NCBI RefSeq assembly: GCF_000445995.2
Contig: NC_022080.4
Coordinates: 1,116,001 to 1,180,000 of the forward strand
Length of the DNA stretch: 64,000 bases
Direction of reading: 5' to 3'
Origin: Geobacillus genomosp. 3
GTDB lineage: Bacteria; Bacillota; Bacilli; Bacillales; Anoxybacillaceae
Below the pieces are notes generated by a model that saw only the letters and a program-made list of their open reading frames with translations, was not told where the DNA came from and searched no databases. This document shows positions 30,373 to 41,139 of the stretch, in pieces. Position 1 is the stretch's first letter, and every line of letters begins with the position of its first letter. The position numbers and the translations under genes are program-made.

Positions 30373-30410
30373 GCGTCGGCGAAAAGAATGCATGTCTTTT
30401 TCGCCGGCGC
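30373..30410 (+). terminator. Imperfect hairpin after proS (weak terminator)
   Basis: GCGTCGGCGAAAAGA (30373-30387) pairs, with one G-U pair and a bulge, with TCTTTTTCGCCGGCGC (30395-30410). The T-run after it is interrupted, so termination would be partial. Confidence 0.5.
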
Positions 30411-30424
30411 TGTTGCTGTTTATA

Positions 30425-30433
30425 TGGTATGAT
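30425..30433 (+). promoter_or_regulatory. Extended -10 element upstream of polC
   Basis: TGG-TATGAT (30425-30433) lies 35 bp before the polC ATG. No clear -35 is seen. It would let polC be transcribed apart from proS. Confidence 0.4.
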
Positions 30434-30467
30434 GAGGAGAGAAACGATTTCGTTGAGAGGGGAAATC

Positions 30468-33400
30468 ATGGCTACGAAAGAACAAAAAGAGCGGTTTCTC
30501 GTTTTGCTTGAACAGCTGAAGATGACGTCGGATGAATGGATGCCGCACTTTCATGAGGCGTCCATTCGCAAAGTCGTGATTGATAAAGAAGAAAAAAGCT
30601 GGCATTTCTATTTTCAGTTCGCCAGCGTGTTGCCGATTGAGGTATACAAACCGTTTACGGACCGCTTGGCAGCGGCCTTTCGCCATATCGCCGCCGTCCG
30701 TCATACAATTTTGGTGGAGACGCCGCACGTGACGGAAACGGATGTGCAGGCGTACTGGCCGCTTTGCCTCGAACAGCTGCAAGAAGGTGTGTCGCCGCTC
30801 ATCGATTGGCTGAGCCGGCAGACGCCGACGGTGAAAGGAAACAAGCTCGTTGTCACCGCCCGCCACGAGGCGGAAGCGTTAGCGGTCAAGCGGCGGTTCG
30901 CCAAAAAAATCGCTGCGATTTACGCGTCGTTTGGCTTTCCGCCGCTTCAGCTCGAAGTCGACATCCGACCGGCCGAGCAGGAAATGGAGCAGTTTTTGGC
31001 GCAAAAACAGCAAGAAGATGAAGAGCGGGCGTTGGCGGTGTTGACCGACATGGCGAAAGAGGAAGAAAAGGCGGCAGCGTCTTCTCCGTCCGGCCCGCTC
31101 GTCATCGGCTACCCGATCCGCGGCGAGGAGCCGGTGCGTCCGCTTGAGACGATCGCCGAAGAAGAGCGGCGCGTTGTCGTGCAAGGGTATGTGTTTGACG
31201 CTGAAGTGAGCGAGCTCAAAAGCGGCCGCACGCTATTGACGATGAAAATCACCGATTATACGAACTCGATTTTAGTGAAAATGTTCTCGCGCGACAAAGA
31301 AGATGCCGAGCTGATGGGCAGCGTGAAAAAAGGCATGTGGGTGAAAGTGCGCGGCAGCGTGCAAAACGATACATTCGTCCGCGATTTGGTCATCATCGCC
31401 AACGATTTGAATGAGGTAGCGGCGAACGAGCGGCGCGACACCGCGCCGGAAGGAGAGAAGCGCGTCGAACTTCATGTGCATACGCCGATGAGCCAAATGG
31501 ACGCCGTCACTTCGGTGGCCAAGCTCATTGAACAAGCGAAAAAATGGGGTCATCCGGCGATCGCCGTCACCGACCATGCCGTTGTCCAATCGTTCCCGGA
31601 AGCGTACAGCGCGGCGAAAAAACACGGCATCAAAGTCATTTACGGCCTTGAGGCGAACATCGTCGACGACGGGGTGCCGATCGCCTACAACGAAACACAC
31701 CGCCGGCTTGCCGACGAGACGTATGTCGTCTTTGACGTCGAAACGACCGGGCTGTCGGCTGTGTACAACACGATCATTGAACTGGCGGCCGTCAAAATCA
31801 AAGACGGCGAGATCATTGACCGGTTTATGTCGTTTGCCAATCCGGGACATCCGCTGTCCGTGACGACGATGGAATTGACCGGGATCACCGACGAGATGGT
31901 GAAAGACGCTCCGCAGCCGGACGAGGTGCTCGCCCGTTTTGTCGACTGGGTCGGCGATGCGACGCTTGTGGCCCATAACGCCAGCTTTGACATCGGGTTT
32001 TTAAACGCAGGCCTCGCCCGCATGGGGCGCGCCAAGCTCGCCAATCCCGTCATTGACACGCTTGAACTCGCCCGCTTTTTGTACCCGGATTTGAAAAACC
32101 ACCGGCTGAACACGCTTTGCAAAAAGTTCGATATTGAATTGACCCAGCACCACCGCGCCATTTACGATGCTGAGGCGACCGGGCATTTGCTTATGCGCCT
32201 GTTGAAAGAAGCAGAGGATCGGGGCATTTTGCACCATGATGAGCTGAACAGCCGCACGCATAGTGATGCGTCGTACCGCCTGGCGCGCCCGTTCCATGTG
32301 ACGCTGTTGGCGCAAAACGACATCGGGCTGAAAAATTTGTTCAAGCTTGTCTCGCTGTCACATATCGACTATTTTCACCGCGTGCCGCGCATCCCGCGCT
32401 CCGTGTTGGTCAAGCATCGCGAAGGGCTGCTTGTCGGCTCGGGCTGCGACAAAGGCGAGCTGTTTGACAACTTAATTCAAAAGGCGCCGGAAGAAGTCGA
32501 AGACATCGCCCGCTTTTACGATTTTCTTGAGGTGCATCCGCCCGAAGTGTACAAGCCGCTCATTGAAATGGATTACGTCAAAGATGAAGAGATGATCAAA
32601 AACATCATCCGCAGCATCGTCGACCTTGGCGAGAAATTGAACATTCCGGTCGTCGCCACCGGCAACGTGCATTACTTGCATCCGGAAGACAAAATTTACC
32701 GAAAAATTTTAATCCATTCGCAAGGCGGGGCGAATCCGCTCAACCGGCATGCGCTGCCGGATGTGTATTTCCGCACGACGAATGAAATGCTTGACTGTTT
32801 TTCGTTTTTAGGGCCGGAAAAAGCGAAAGAAATCGTCGTTGATAACACGCAAAAAATCGCGTCGTTAATCGGTGAGGTGAAGCCGATCAAAGACGAGCTG
32901 TACACGCCGCGCATCGAAGGGGCGGACGAGGAAATCCGCGAAATGAGCTACCGGCGGGCGAAAGCCATTTACGGCGACCCGCTGCCGAAACTCGTTGAGG
33001 AGCGGCTTGAAAAAGAGCTGAAAAGCATTATCGGCCACGGCTTTGCCGTCATTTACTTAATTTCGCACAAGCTCGTCAAAAAATCGCTCGATGACGGCTA
33101 CCTTGTCGGGTCGCGCGGCTCGGTCGGCTCATCGTTTGTCGCGACGATGACGGAAATTACCGAGGTGAATCCGCTGCCGCCGCATTACGTTTGCCCGAAC
33201 TGCAAACATTCCGAGTTTTTTAATGACGGCTCGGTCGGCTCAGGATTTGATTTGCCGGATCAAAACTGCCCACAATGCGGGACGAAATACAAAAAAGACG
33301 GGCATGACATCCCGTTTGAGACGTTCCTCGGCTTTAAAGGCGATAAAGTGCCGGATATTGACTTAAACTTCTCCGGCGAATACCAGCCGCGCGCCCACAA

Positions 33401-34772
33401 CTATACGAAAGTGCTGTTCGGCGAAGACAACGTGTACCGCGCCGGAACGATCGGCACGGTCGCCGACAAAACGGCGTACGGGTTTGTGAAAGGCTATGCG
33501 AGCGACCATAACTTGCAGCTGCGCGGCGCGGAAATCGACCGGCTTGCGGCCGGCTGCACCGGAGTGAAGCGGACGACTGGGCAGCACCCGGGAGGCATTA
33601 TCGTCGTTCCCGATTATATGGAAATTTACGACTTTACGCCGATCCAATATCCGGCCGATGATACGTCATCGGAATGGCGGACGACCCATTTTGACTTCCA
33701 TTCGATCCACGATAACTTATTGAAGCTCGATATTCTCGGGCACGACGATCCGACGGTCATCCGCATGCTTCAAGATTTAAGCGGCATCGACCCGAAAACG
33801 ATCCCGACCGATGACCCGGACGTGATGGGCATTTTCAGCAGCACCGAGCCGCTTGGGGTCACGCCGGAACAAATTATGTGCAACGTCGGCACGATCGGCA
33901 TTCCGGAATTCGGCACGCGCTTTGTCCGGCAAATGCTCGAGGAAACGAAGCCGAAAACATTTTCCGAGCTCGTGCAAATTTCCGGCTTGTCGCACGGCAC
34001 CGACGTATGGCTTGGCAACGCGCAAGAGCTGATCCAAAGCGGCACGTGCACGCTCTCTGAGGTGATCGGCTGCCGCGACGACATTATGGTCTATCTCATT
34101 TACCGCGGGCTTGAGCCGTCGCTGGCGTTTAAAATTATGGAGTCGGTGCGCAAAGGGAAAGGATTGACGCCGGAATTTGAAGCGGAAATGCGCAACCATA
34201 ACGTGCCGGAATGGTATATTGATTCGTGCAAAAAAATTAAATATATGTTCCCGAAAGCGCATGCCACTGCCTACGTGTTAATGGCGGTGCGCATCGCCTA
34301 CTTTAAAGTGCACCATCCGCTCTTGTATTACGCCTCGTACTTTACGGTGCGGGCGGAAGATTTTGATTTGGATGCTATGGTGAAAGGCTCGGCTGCCATT
34401 CGCAAACGAATCGAAGAGATCAACGCCAAAGGCATCCAAGCGACGGCGAAAGAAAAAAGCTTGCTCACCGTGCTCGAGGTGGCGCTAGAAATGTGCGAGC
34501 GCGGCTTTTCCTTTAAAAATATTGACTTGTATCGCTCGCAGGCTACAGAATTTGTCATTGACGGCAACTCGCTCATTCCGCCGTTTAACGCCATCCCGGG
34601 GCTCGGGACGAACGTGGCGCAAAACATTGTGCGCGCCCGCGAAGAAGGGGAGTTTTTGTCAAAAGAAGATTTGCAGCAGCGCGGCAAAGTATCGAAAACG
34701 CTGCTTGAGTATTTGGAAAGCCGCGGCTGCCTCGACTCGCTGCCGGACCATAACCAGCTGTCCTTGTTCTGA
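30468..34772 (+). CDS. polC: DNA polymerase III alpha subunit PolC (Gram-positive type)
   Basis: The protein has 1434 residues from ATG 30468 ([19 protein letters not shown]), behind GAGAGGGGA. An upstream ATG at 30429 falls inside the presumed promoter. Domain order: N-terminal domains (1-230), OB fold (about 235-310), PHP domain split by the proofreading exonuclease (PHP start ELHVHT 334-339; exonuclease D423/E425 in VVFDVETTG), four-Cys zinc knuckle ([10 protein letters not shown] with CPQCG), and palm with D963 and D965 ([10 protein letters not shown]). The C-terminus ends in a beta-clamp-binding-like QLSLF. It is the main replicative polymerase. Confidence 0.98.
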   Translation: MATKEQKERFLVLLEQLKMTSDEWMPHFHEASIRKVVIDKEEKSWHFYFQFASVLPIEVYKPFTDRLAAAFRHIAAVRHTILVETPHVTETDVQAYWPLCLEQLQEGVSPLIDWLSRQTPTVKGNKLVVTARHEAEALAVKRRFAKKIAAIYASFGFPPLQLEVDIRPAEQEMEQFLAQKQQEDEERALAVLTDMAKEEEKAAASSPSGPLVIGYPIRGEEPVRPLETIAEEERRVVVQGYVFDAEVSELKSGRTLLTMKITDYTNSILVKMFSRDKEDAELMGSVKKGMWVKVRGSVQNDTFVRDLVIIANDLNEVAANERRDTAPEGEKRVELHVHTPMSQMDAVTSVAKLIEQAKKWGHPAIAVTDHAVVQSFPEAYSAAKKHGIKVIYGLEANIVDDGVPIAYNETHRRLADETYVVFDVETTGLSAVYNTIIELAAVKIKDGEIIDRFMSFANPGHPLSVTTMELTGITDEMVKDAPQPDEVLARFVDWVGDATLVAHNASFDIGFLNAGLARMGRAKLANPVIDTLELARFLYPDLKNHRLNTLCKKFDIELTQHHRAIYDAEATGHLLMRLLKEAEDRGILHHDELNSRTHSDASYRLARPFHVTLLAQNDIGLKNLFKLVSLSHIDYFHRVPRIPRSVLVKHREGLLVGSGCDKGELFDNLIQKAPEEVEDIARFYDFLEVHPPEVYKPLIEMDYVKDEEMIKNIIRSIVDLGEKLNIPVVATGNVHYLHPEDKIYRKILIHSQGGANPLNRHALPDVYFRTTNEMLDCFSFLGPEKAKEIVVDNTQKIASLIGEVKPIKDELYTPRIEGADEEIREMSYRRAKAIYGDPLPKLVEERLEKELKSIIGHGFAVIYLISHKLVKKSLDDGYLVGSRGSVGSSFVATMTEITEVNPLPPHYVCPNCKHSEFFNDGSVGSGFDLPDQNCPQCGTKYKKDGHDIPFETFLGFKGDKVPDIDLNFSGEYQPRAHNYTKVLFGEDNVYRAGTIGTVADKTAYGFVKGYASDHNLQLRGAEIDRLAAGCTGVKRTTGQHPGGIIVVPDYMEIYDFTPIQYPADDTSSEWRTTHFDFHSIHDNLLKLDILGHDDPTVIRMLQDLSGIDPKTIPTDDPDVMGIFSSTEPLGVTPEQIMCNVGTIGIPEFGTRFVRQMLEETKPKTFSELVQISGLSHGTDVWLGNAQELIQSGTCTLSEVIGCRDDIMVYLIYRGLEPSLAFKIMESVRKGKGLTPEFEAEMRNHNVPEWYIDSCKKIKYMFPKAHATAYVLMAVRIAYFKVHHPLLYYASYFTVRAEDFDLDAMVKGSAAIRKRIEEINAKGIQATAKEKSLLTVLEVALEMCERGFSFKNIDLYRSQATEFVIDGNSLIPPFNAIPGLGTNVAQNIVRAREEGEFLSKEDLQQRGKVSKTLLEYLESRGCLDSLPDHNQLSLF

Positions 34773-34786
34773 CGAGCGGTTTTTCG

Positions 34787-34815
34787 TTGCAATATATTTC
34801 CCAATGTGTTATAGT
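34787..34815 (+). promoter_or_regulatory. Strong sigma-A promoter of the rimP-nusA-infB operon
   Basis: TTGCAA (34787-34792), a 17-bp spacer, and TATAGT (34810-34815) with an extended TGT at 34807-34809. It sits 15 bp after the polC stop and would give a leader of about 145 nt before rimP. Confidence 0.75.
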
Positions 34816-34846
34816 TTTAATGGAATTGGCAAAGATAATGGCAAGC

Positions 34847-34870
34847 AAAGAGTGGGGAAACCCACTCTTT
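34847..34870 (+). promoter_or_regulatory. Leader hairpin with GAAA tetraloop upstream of rimP
   Basis: A perfect 10-bp stem (AAAGAGTGGG 34847-34856 with CCCACTCTTT 34861-34870) closes a GAAA tetraloop. The following bases, CGTCTTG, are not a proper T-run. It could be a partial terminator, an RNA-stability element or a protein-binding site. The role is unknown. Confidence 0.55.
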
Positions 34871-34968
34871 CGTCTTGAATTGGCATCTGTCTTTCGTTCA
34901 TTCCCCGCCCCGTGCAGGGGATTTTCTCATTATGCAGCATGCAGCCTTGCTCAGTAAGGAGGAACACG

Positions 34969-35442
34969 ATGAGCAAAAAAGTGACAGAAACGGTTGAACA
35001 GCTTGTCGCGCCGATTTTGGACGAAATGGGGCTCGAGCTGGTGGACATCGAGTATGTGAAAGAAGGGAAAAACTGGTTTTTACGCGTCTTTATTGATTCA
35101 GACACCGGCGTGGACATTGAACAGTGCGGCGTGGTCAGTGAAAAACTAAGCGAAAAGCTCGACGAGGTCGACCCGATTCCTCACAACTATTTTTTGGAAG
35201 TGTCATCGCCGGGAGCGGAGCGGCCGTTAAAAAATGAAAAAGATTTTGTAAAAGCAATTGGGAAACATGTATATATCAAAACATACGAGCCGATTGCAGG
35301 AGAAAAGCAGTTTGAAGGGGAACTGACCGCTTTTGACGGGACGACCGTGACGCTGTCGGTCAAAGACCGCGGGCGGCAAAAAACGGTCGCCATTCCGTAT
35401 GAAAAAGTGGCGAGCGCTAGATTAGCCGTCATTTTCTCTTAA
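34969..35442 (+). CDS. rimP: Ribosome maturation factor RimP
   Basis: The protein has 157 residues from ATG 34969, 8 nt after AAGGAGG. Family segments include [37 protein letters not shown] and the C-terminal Sm-like barrel. RimP assists 30S subunit assembly. It heads the nusA-infB operon as in most bacteria. A longer in-frame start at 34912 has no ribosome site. Confidence 0.97.
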   Translation: MSKKVTETVEQLVAPILDEMGLELVDIEYVKEGKNWFLRVFIDSDTGVDIEQCGVVSEKLSEKLDEVDPIPHNYFLEVSSPGAERPLKNEKDFVKAIGKHVYIKTYEPIAGEKQFEGELTAFDGTTVTLSVKDRGRQKTVAIPYEKVASARLAVIFS

Positions 35443-35466
35443 TGATAAAAGGGGGATTCTCGTTTC

Positions 35467-36618
35467 ATGAACACGCAGTTGCTTGAGGCGTTAGCCGATC
35501 TGATGCGGGAAAAAGGCATCAGCAAAGAGGTTATTATGGAAGCCATTGAAGCGGCGCTCGTTTCCGCGTACAAGCGCAATTTCGGCCAGGCGCAAAACGT
35601 GCGCGTTGATTTAAATATGGACACGGGAACGATCCGGGTGTTGGCCCGCAAGGACGTCGTCGAAGAGGTGACCGATCCGCGTCTCGAAATTTCGCTTGAG
35701 GAGGCGCAGCGGCTCAATCCGAACTACCAAATCGGTGATGTCGTCGAACTGGAAGTGACGCCGCGCGATTTCGGGCGCATCGCTGCCCAGACGGCGAAAC
35801 AAGTCGTGACTCAGCGCGTGCGCGAAGCGGAGCGGAGCATTATTTATTCGGAATTTGTCGACCGCGAAGACGATATTATGACCGGCATCGTTCAGCGCAT
35901 TGATCCGCGTTTTGTCTATGTCAGCCTCGGCAAGGCGGAGGCGCTCTTGCCCGCGAACGAACAGATGCCGAACGAAACGTACAAACCGCATGATCGGCTG
36001 AAAGTGTACATTACGAAAGTGGAAAAGACGACGAAAGGGCCGCAAATTTTCGTCTCCCGCACCCATCCGGGCTTGCTGAAGCGGCTGTTTGAGCTCGAAG
36101 TGCCGGAAATTTACGACGGCACAGTCGAAATCAAATCGATCGCCCGCGAAGCCGGCGATCGTTCCAAAATTTCCGTCCATTCCGACAATCCGGAAGTCGA
36201 TCCGGTTGGCGCCTGCGTCGGGCCAAAAGGGCAGCGCGTCCAGGCGATCGTCGACGAGCTGAACGGGGAAAAAATCGATATCGTCCGTTGGTCGGCCGAC
36301 CCGGTGGAGTTTGTCGCCAATGCGTTAAGCCCGGCGAAAGTGCTGCGCGTCATCGTCAACGAAGAGCAAAGGGCGACGACCGTCATCGTTCCGGACTACC
36401 AGCTGTCGCTCGCCATCGGCAAACGCGGGCAAAACGCCCGGCTGGCGGCAAAATTGACCGGCTGGAAAATCGATATTAAAAGCGAGTCCGAGGCGCGGGA
36501 AATGGGCATTGATCCGTATGCGCCATCCACTTCGCTTGATTTCAACGGCGCGGCGGCCGATAATGAAAATAGTGATGAGAACGTCCAATCATTCGATGCA
36601 CCGGCGGAAATCGAGTGA
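35467..36618 (+). CDS. nusA: Transcription termination/antitermination protein NusA
   Basis: The protein has 383 residues, the Firmicute length without the C-terminal repeats found in enterobacteria. The order is an N-terminal RNA-polymerase-binding domain (MREKGISKEVIMEAIEAAL), an S1 domain (about 135-200), KH1 (ARSKISVHS-like RSKISVHSDNPEVDPVGACV) and KH2 (LAIGKRGQNARLAAKLTGWK). It ends in an acidic Asp/Asn/Glu tail. NusA controls pausing and intrinsic termination. Confidence 0.98.
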   Translation: MNTQLLEALADLMREKGISKEVIMEAIEAALVSAYKRNFGQAQNVRVDLNMDTGTIRVLARKDVVEEVTDPRLEISLEEAQRLNPNYQIGDVVELEVTPRDFGRIAAQTAKQVVTQRVREAERSIIYSEFVDREDDIMTGIVQRIDPRFVYVSLGKAEALLPANEQMPNETYKPHDRLKVYITKVEKTTKGPQIFVSRTHPGLLKRLFELEVPEIYDGTVEIKSIAREAGDRSKISVHSDNPEVDPVGACVGPKGQRVQAIVDELNGEKIDIVRWSADPVEFVANALSPAKVLRVIVNEEQRATTVIVPDYQLSLAIGKRGQNARLAAKLTGWKIDIKSESEAREMGIDPYAPSTSLDFNGAAADNENSDENVQSFDAPAEIE

Positions 36619-36630
36619 GGGGGAATGCAA

Positions 36631-36915
36631 ATGGCAGCGCAAAAGAAAATTCCGTTGCGCAAATGCGTCGTCACTGGAGAAATGAAGCCAAAACGGGAAA
36701 TGGTGCGCATCGTCCGCTCCAAAGAAGGAGAGGTGTCGATCGACCCGACCGGCAAAAAAGCGGGGCGGGGCGCGTATATTACCCTTGACCCGGATTGCAT
36801 TTTGCAGGCGAAAAAGAAAAACATTTTGGCCCGCCATTTAAAAGCCGACATCGCCGACTCGCTCTATGACGAGCTGCTTGCTTTGGCGGAAAAGGAGAAA
36901 CAGGCAGGACAATGA
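36631..36915 (+). CDS. rnpM: YlxR/RnpM RNA-binding protein
   Basis: The protein has 94 residues from ATG 36631, 7 nt after GAGGGGG; ATG 36625 is too close to that site. The family motif [20 protein letters not shown] and the GRGAYI segment ([17 protein letters not shown]) are present. The family (DUF448) binds RNA, and in B. subtilis it has been linked to RNase P. It overlaps the next gene by ATGA. Confidence 0.93.
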   Translation: MAAQKKIPLRKCVVTGEMKPKREMVRIVRSKEGEVSIDPTGKKAGRGAYITLDPDCILQAKKKNILARHLKADIADSLYDELLALAEKEKQAGQ

Positions 36916-37229
36916 AACATAACCGCTGGGCATCGCTGTTAGGGTTGGCGCAGCGGGCCGGAAAAGTCGTTTCCGGAGAGGGGCTTGTCGTCAAGGAAGT
37001 GCAACGGGGCAGGGCGCGGCTCGTGTTGCTTTCGGAAGACGCGTCGGCCAACACGGAAAAAAAAGTGACCGATAAATGTGCGTTTTATGGCGTCCCGCTT
37101 TGCAAAGTGCCGGACCGGTATATGCTGGGCGGCGCAATCGGCAAAGACGCCCGCGTTGTCGTCGCCGTCACCGACGAAGGGTTCGCGCGCCAATTGCAAA
37201 CGATGCTCGACCGATCTTTATGGGGGTGA
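36912..37229 (+). CDS. ylxQ: L7Ae-family ribosomal-like protein YlxQ
   Basis: The protein has 105 residues of the L7Ae/L30e/S12e fold: [20 protein letters not shown], the central [18 protein letters not shown], and [14 protein letters not shown]. This family binds kink-turn RNA; YlxQ is thought to be a kink-turn binder of uncertain target. It overlaps rnpM by 4 bp and is followed after 4 bp by infB. Confidence 0.93.
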   Translation: MKHNRWASLLGLAQRAGKVVSGEGLVVKEVQRGRARLVLLSEDASANTEKKVTDKCAFYGVPLCKVPDRYMLGGAIGKDARVVVAVTDEGFARQLQTMLDRSLWG

Positions 37230-37233
37230 CTGT

Positions 37234-39459
37234 ATGTCGAAAATGCGTGTGTACGAATATGCGAAAAAACAGAACGTGCCAAGCAAGGACGTTATTCATA
37301 AATTGAAAGAAATGAACATTGAAGTAAACAATCATATGGCCATGCTCGAGGCCGATGTCGTCGAAAAGCTTGACCATCAATACCGCCCAAAGGCCGAAAA
37401 GAAAACCGAAACGAAACATGAAAAGAAAGCAGAAAAGAAAACCGACAAGCCGAAGCGGCCGACGCCGGCGAAGGCGGCCGATTTCTCGGATGAGGAAATT
37501 TTTGACGATGCAAAAGAGGCGGCCAAGCCGGCAAAGAAAAAAGGGGCGGCGAAAGGGAAAGAAACAAAACGAACGGAAGCGCAGCAGCAAGAAAAGAAAG
37601 CGTTCCAAGCGGCGAAGAAGAAAGGAAAAGGGCCGGCGAAAGGGAAAAAACAAGCGGCCCCGGCCGCAAAGCAGGCGCCGCAGCCGGCGAAAAAAGAAAA
37701 AGAGCTGCCGAAGAAAATTACGTTCGAAGGTTCGCTCACGGTGGCCGAATTGGCCAAAAAACTGGGGCGCGAGCCGTCGGAAATCATTAAAAAGTTGTTT
37801 ATGCTCGGCGTGATGGCGACGATTAATCAAGATTTAGACAAAGATGCGATCGAGCTTATCTGCTCCGACTACAGCGTTGAAGTCGAAGAAAAAGTGACGA
37901 TCGATGAAACGAACTTCGAAACGATTGAAATTGTCGATGCACCGGAAGACTTAGTCGAACGGCCGCCGGTCGTCACGATCATGGGGCACGTTGACCATGG
38001 GAAAACAACGCTTCTTGATGCGATCCGTCACTCAAAAGTGACTGAACAGGAGGCGGGGGGCATTACCCAGCATATCGGCGCCTATCAGGTAACGGTCAAC
38101 GACAAGAAAATTACGTTCCTCGATACGCCGGGGCATGAGGCGTTTACAACAATGCGGGCGCGCGGCGCGCAAGTGACGGATATTGTCATCCTCGTCGTTG
38201 CGGCCGATGACGGGGTCATGCCGCAGACGGTCGAGGCGATCAACCACGCCAAAGCGGCGAACGTGCCGATTATCGTCGCCATTAACAAAATGGATAAACC
38301 GGAAGCGAACCCGGATCGCGTGATGCAAGAGTTGATGGAGTACAACCTCGTTCCGGAAGAGTGGGGCGGCGATACGATTTTCTGCAAGCTGTCGGCGAAA
38401 ACGAAAGACGGCATTGACCATCTGTTGGAAATGGTTTTGCTTGTGAGTGAAATGGAAGAACTAAAAGCGAACCCGAACCGGCGCGCGCTTGGCACGGTGG
38501 TCGAAGCGAAGCTCGATAAAGGACGCGGTCCGGTAGCGACGCTGCTCGTCCAAGCCGGCACGCTGAAAATCGGCGATCCGATTGTCGTCGGCACGACATA
38601 CGGGCGCGTGCGGGCGATGGTCAATGACAGCGGTCGGCGCGTCAAAGAAGCGGGCCCGTCGACGCCGGTCGAAATTACCGGGCTGCACGATGTGCCGCAA
38701 GCCGGCGACCGTTTCATGGTGTTTGAGGATGAGAAGAAAGCGCGGCAAATCGGGGAAGCGCGGGCGCAGCGGCAGCTGCAGGAGCAGCGGAGCGTGAAAA
38801 CGCGCGTCAGCTTAGATGATTTGTTTGAACAAATTAAGCAAGGCGAAATGAAAGAGCTGAACTTAATCGTCAAAGCCGATGTTCAAGGATCGGTTGAAGC
38901 GCTTGTCGCCGCCTTGCAAAAAATCGATATCGAAGGTGTGCGGGTGAAAATTATTCATGCCGCGGTCGGCGCGATTACCGAGTCGGATATTTCCTTAGCG
39001 ACGGCATCGAACGCCATCGTCATCGGTTTTAACGTCCGTCCGGACGCCAATGCGAAGCGCGCCGCCGAATCGGAAAACGTCGACATCCGCCTCCACCGCA
39101 TCATTTACAATGTCATCGAAGAAATTGAAGCGGCGATGAAAGGGATGCTCGATCCGGAATACGAGGAGAAAGTGATCGGACAGGCGGAAGTGCGGCAAAC
39201 GTTCAAAGTGTCGAAAGTCGGCACGATCGCCGGCTGTTACGTCACCGACGGCAAAATCACCCGCGACAGCAAAGTGCGCCTTATTCGTCAAGGTATCGTT
39301 GTGTACGAAGGCGAAATCGACTCCCTCAAACGCTTCAAAGACGATGTGCGTGAAGTGGCACAAGGGTATGAGTGCGGCGTGACGATCAAAAACTTTAACG
39401 ATATTAAAGAAGGGGATGTCATCGAGGCGTACGTCATGCAGGAAGTGGCCCGCGCATGA
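37234..39459 (+). CDS. infB: Translation initiation factor IF-2
   Basis: The protein has 741 residues from ATG 37234 after GGGGGTGAC, about the length known for Geobacillus IF2. The first 50 residues form the IF2 N-terminal subdomain ([20 protein letters not shown]). Residues about 50-160 are a Lys/Ala/Glu-rich linker of low complexity. The G domain has G1 at 251-259 (GHVDHGKTT), DTPGHEAF, and NKMDKPEAN. Domains II-IV end with the fMet-tRNA-binding C2 domain. An in-frame opening extending upstream into ylxQ is not the gene. It overlaps ylxP by ATGA. Confidence 0.98.
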   Translation: MSKMRVYEYAKKQNVPSKDVIHKLKEMNIEVNNHMAMLEADVVEKLDHQYRPKAEKKTETKHEKKAEKKTDKPKRPTPAKAADFSDEEIFDDAKEAAKPAKKKGAAKGKETKRTEAQQQEKKAFQAAKKKGKGPAKGKKQAAPAAKQAPQPAKKEKELPKKITFEGSLTVAELAKKLGREPSEIIKKLFMLGVMATINQDLDKDAIELICSDYSVEVEEKVTIDETNFETIEIVDAPEDLVERPPVVTIMGHVDHGKTTLLDAIRHSKVTEQEAGGITQHIGAYQVTVNDKKITFLDTPGHEAFTTMRARGAQVTDIVILVVAADDGVMPQTVEAINHAKAANVPIIVAINKMDKPEANPDRVMQELMEYNLVPEEWGGDTIFCKLSAKTKDGIDHLLEMVLLVSEMEELKANPNRRALGTVVEAKLDKGRGPVATLLVQAGTLKIGDPIVVGTTYGRVRAMVNDSGRRVKEAGPSTPVEITGLHDVPQAGDRFMVFEDEKKARQIGEARAQRQLQEQRSVKTRVSLDDLFEQIKQGEMKELNLIVKADVQGSVEALVAALQKIDIEGVRVKIIHAAVGAITESDISLATASNAIVIGFNVRPDANAKRAAESENVDIRLHRIIYNVIEEIEAAMKGMLDPEYEEKVIGQAEVRQTFKVSKVGTIAGCYVTDGKITRDSKVRLIRQGIVVYEGEIDSLKRFKDDVREVAQGYECGVTIKNFNDIKEGDVIEAYVMQEVARA

Positions 39460-39734
39460 TTGGCTTCGCCTCATGCGAATGCATCATTTATAACGCCCGA
39501 TCGCTAAAGGACAAACGGGCTGTCCTGCAGCGGGTGCTGACAAGAATCCGGCAAAAATACAACGTCTCTGTGGCCGAAATCGATCATCAGGACGCATGGC
39601 AGCGGGCGAAAATCGGGCTTGTCGCCATTGCGTCAAGCCGGCTCGCGGCCGAGCGCGAACTCGGGCGGGCGCTCGCTTTGATCGACTCGTTCCCGGAACT
39701 GGAGCGGGCGGCTACATCATTTGAGTGGTTGTAA
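39456..39734 (+). CDS. ylxP: DUF503 protein YlxP
   Basis: The protein has 92 residues and matches the YlxP/DUF503 family ([40 protein letters not shown]). Its function is not well known; it is always found between infB and rbfA in Firmicutes and is suspected to act in ribosome assembly. The start overlaps the infB stop by 4 bp. Confidence 0.92.
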   Translation: MIGFASCECIIYNARSLKDKRAVLQRVLTRIRQKYNVSVAEIDHQDAWQRAKIGLVAIASSRLAAERELGRALALIDSFPELERAATSFEWL

Positions 39735-39749
39735 TCGAGGTGATGGGTG

Positions 39750-40136
39750 ATGAACATACGGGCAACTCGCGTTGGCGAGCAAATGAAAAAAGAGTTAAGC
39801 GACATTATCGGCCGCAAACTGAAAGATCCGCGCATCGGCTTTGTCACCGTCACCGATGTGCGCGTCACCGGCGACTTGCAACAGGCAAAAGTGTATATTA
39901 GTGTCTTTGGTGACGATGAGCAGCGGGAAAACACCTTGAAGGCGCTCGAGAAAGCGAAAGGGTTTATCCGTTCCGAGATCGGTCAGCGCATCCGTCTGCG
40001 CAAAACGCCGGAAATTTTGTTCGAAATCGACGAAACAATCGAATATGGGAGTCGCATCGAACAGCTGATCCGGAAAATTTCCGATGAGGATGGCCGTGGA
40101 TCGGAAGAAACGAACGATGAACCGAAAAATGGATAG
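39750..40136 (+). CDS. rbfA: Ribosome-binding factor A
   Basis: The protein has 128 residues from ATG 39750, 7 nt after GAGGTG; a GTG one codon upstream is also open. It has a KH-like fold with [38 protein letters not shown] and [15 protein letters not shown]. RbfA helps mature the 30S subunit and is involved in cold adaptation. Its stop codon lies inside a long inverted repeat. Confidence 0.97.
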   Translation: MNIRATRVGEQMKKELSDIIGRKLKDPRIGFVTVTDVRVTGDLQQAKVYISVFGDDEQRENTLKALEKAKGFIRSEIGQRIRLRKTPEILFEIDETIEYGSRIEQLIRKISDEDGRGSEETNDEPKNG

Positions 40137-40155
40137 ACGAATCGTCTATCCATTT
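40127..40155 (+). repeat. 14-bp inverted repeat spanning the rbfA stop codon
   Basis: AAATGGATAGACGA (40127-40140) and TCGTCTATCCATTT (40142-40155) are exact reverse complements with one base between. The rbfA TAG at 40134-40136 is in the left arm. Only three T follow the right arm, so this looks like an RNA-stability or coupling element, or at most a partial terminator. Confidence 0.6.
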
Positions 40156-40189
40156 CCATTCACGAGTATGATACGGAAAGGGTGCGCCG

Positions 40190-41098
40190 ATGGACGGGGT
40201 ATTGCTGCTTAATAAACCGAAAGGGATGACGTCGCACGATTGTGTGGCGAGAGTGCGCCGCCTTTTGGGCGTAAAAAAAGTCGGTCATACCGGTACACTC
40301 GATCCGAACGTGTCCGGCGTGTTGCCGATTTGTCTCGGCAAAGCGACACGCATCGCTGAATTTCTTACCGGAGCGACGAAAACGTATGAAGGGGAAGTGA
40401 CGCTCGGTGCGGCGACGACGACCGAGGACGCCGATGGTGATATGATCGCCGTCCGGCCGGTTGACCGGACGATTGCGCGCACGGAGATCGAAGCAGTATT
40501 TCGCGGCTTAACCGGGGAAATCGAACAAACGCCGCCGATGTATTCGGCGGTGAAAGTAAACGGCAAAAAACTGTATGAGTATGCGCGCGCTGGCATCGAA
40601 GTCGAACGCCCGACGCGGCGCGTGACCATTTACGAGCTCGAGCTGCTCGATGACCGCGAGCAATTTGCCGGGGAGACGGTGTCATTTCGCTTCCGCGTCA
40701 CGTGCAGCAAGGGCACGTACGTCCGTACGCTCGCCGTCACCATCGGTGAACGGCTCGGCTACCCGGCTCATATGTCCGATCTCATCCGTACAGCGTCCGG
40801 GCCGTTTCAGCTGGCCGACTGCGTAACGCTTGAAGAGGTCGAGCGCCGGGCGGCCGATGGGACGGCCGATGCCTTGCTCATTTCGATCGAGCAAGCGCTT
40901 TTTCATTTGCCGAAATACGAAATCAATGATAAAGTAGCAGAGAAAGTAAAAAACGGGGCGCTGCTCCGTCTCCCCGCCTTTTTGCAGGAGCTTGACGGGC
41001 CGGTTGTGCTCGTGACGCCCGAGCGGGAGGCGCTGGCCCTGTACGTGAAGCATCCGGCGCGCCCCGGTGTGATGAAGCCGCTGAAAGTGTTTCGTTGA
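40190..41098 (+). CDS. truB: tRNA pseudouridine-55 synthase TruB
   Basis: The protein has 302 residues. The catalytic Asp lies in the motif GHTGTLDPNVSGVLPICLGK, followed by KATRIAEFLTGATKTYEGEV and the CSKGTYVRTL segment. The C-terminal PUA-like domain is present. It makes pseudouridine 55 in the T-loop of tRNAs. The ribosome site is AAAGGG before ATG 40190. Confidence 0.98.
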   Translation: MDGVLLLNKPKGMTSHDCVARVRRLLGVKKVGHTGTLDPNVSGVLPICLGKATRIAEFLTGATKTYEGEVTLGAATTTEDADGDMIAVRPVDRTIARTEIEAVFRGLTGEIEQTPPMYSAVKVNGKKLYEYARAGIEVERPTRRVTIYELELLDDREQFAGETVSFRFRVTCSKGTYVRTLAVTIGERLGYPAHMSDLIRTASGPFQLADCVTLEEVERRAADGTADALLISIEQALFHLPKYEINDKVAEKVKNGALLRLPAFLQELDGPVVLVTPEREALALYVKHPARPGVMKPLKVFR

Positions 41099-41139
41099 CG
41101 CCGGGTGACATGCGGAAATGAAGAAGGTGGATCATTGAT

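Noticed and set aside
37078-37233. Possible longer infB start inside ylxQ
   Set aside because: The extra 52 residues overlap a conserved gene and lack a ribosome site, while ATG 37234 has GGGGGTGAC and gives the standard IF2 N-terminus.
37390-37710. Possible coding repeats in the IF2 linker
   Set aside because: The Lys/Ala/Glu-rich low-complexity stretch is normal for the IF2 linker of Bacilli and has no regular repeat unit.
37168-37830. Minus-strand frame rich in Phe, Arg and Leu opposite the start of infB
   Set aside because: It only mirrors the Lys-rich linker of IF2 (AAA/AAG codons read as TTT/CTT), so its hydrophobic look is an artefact.
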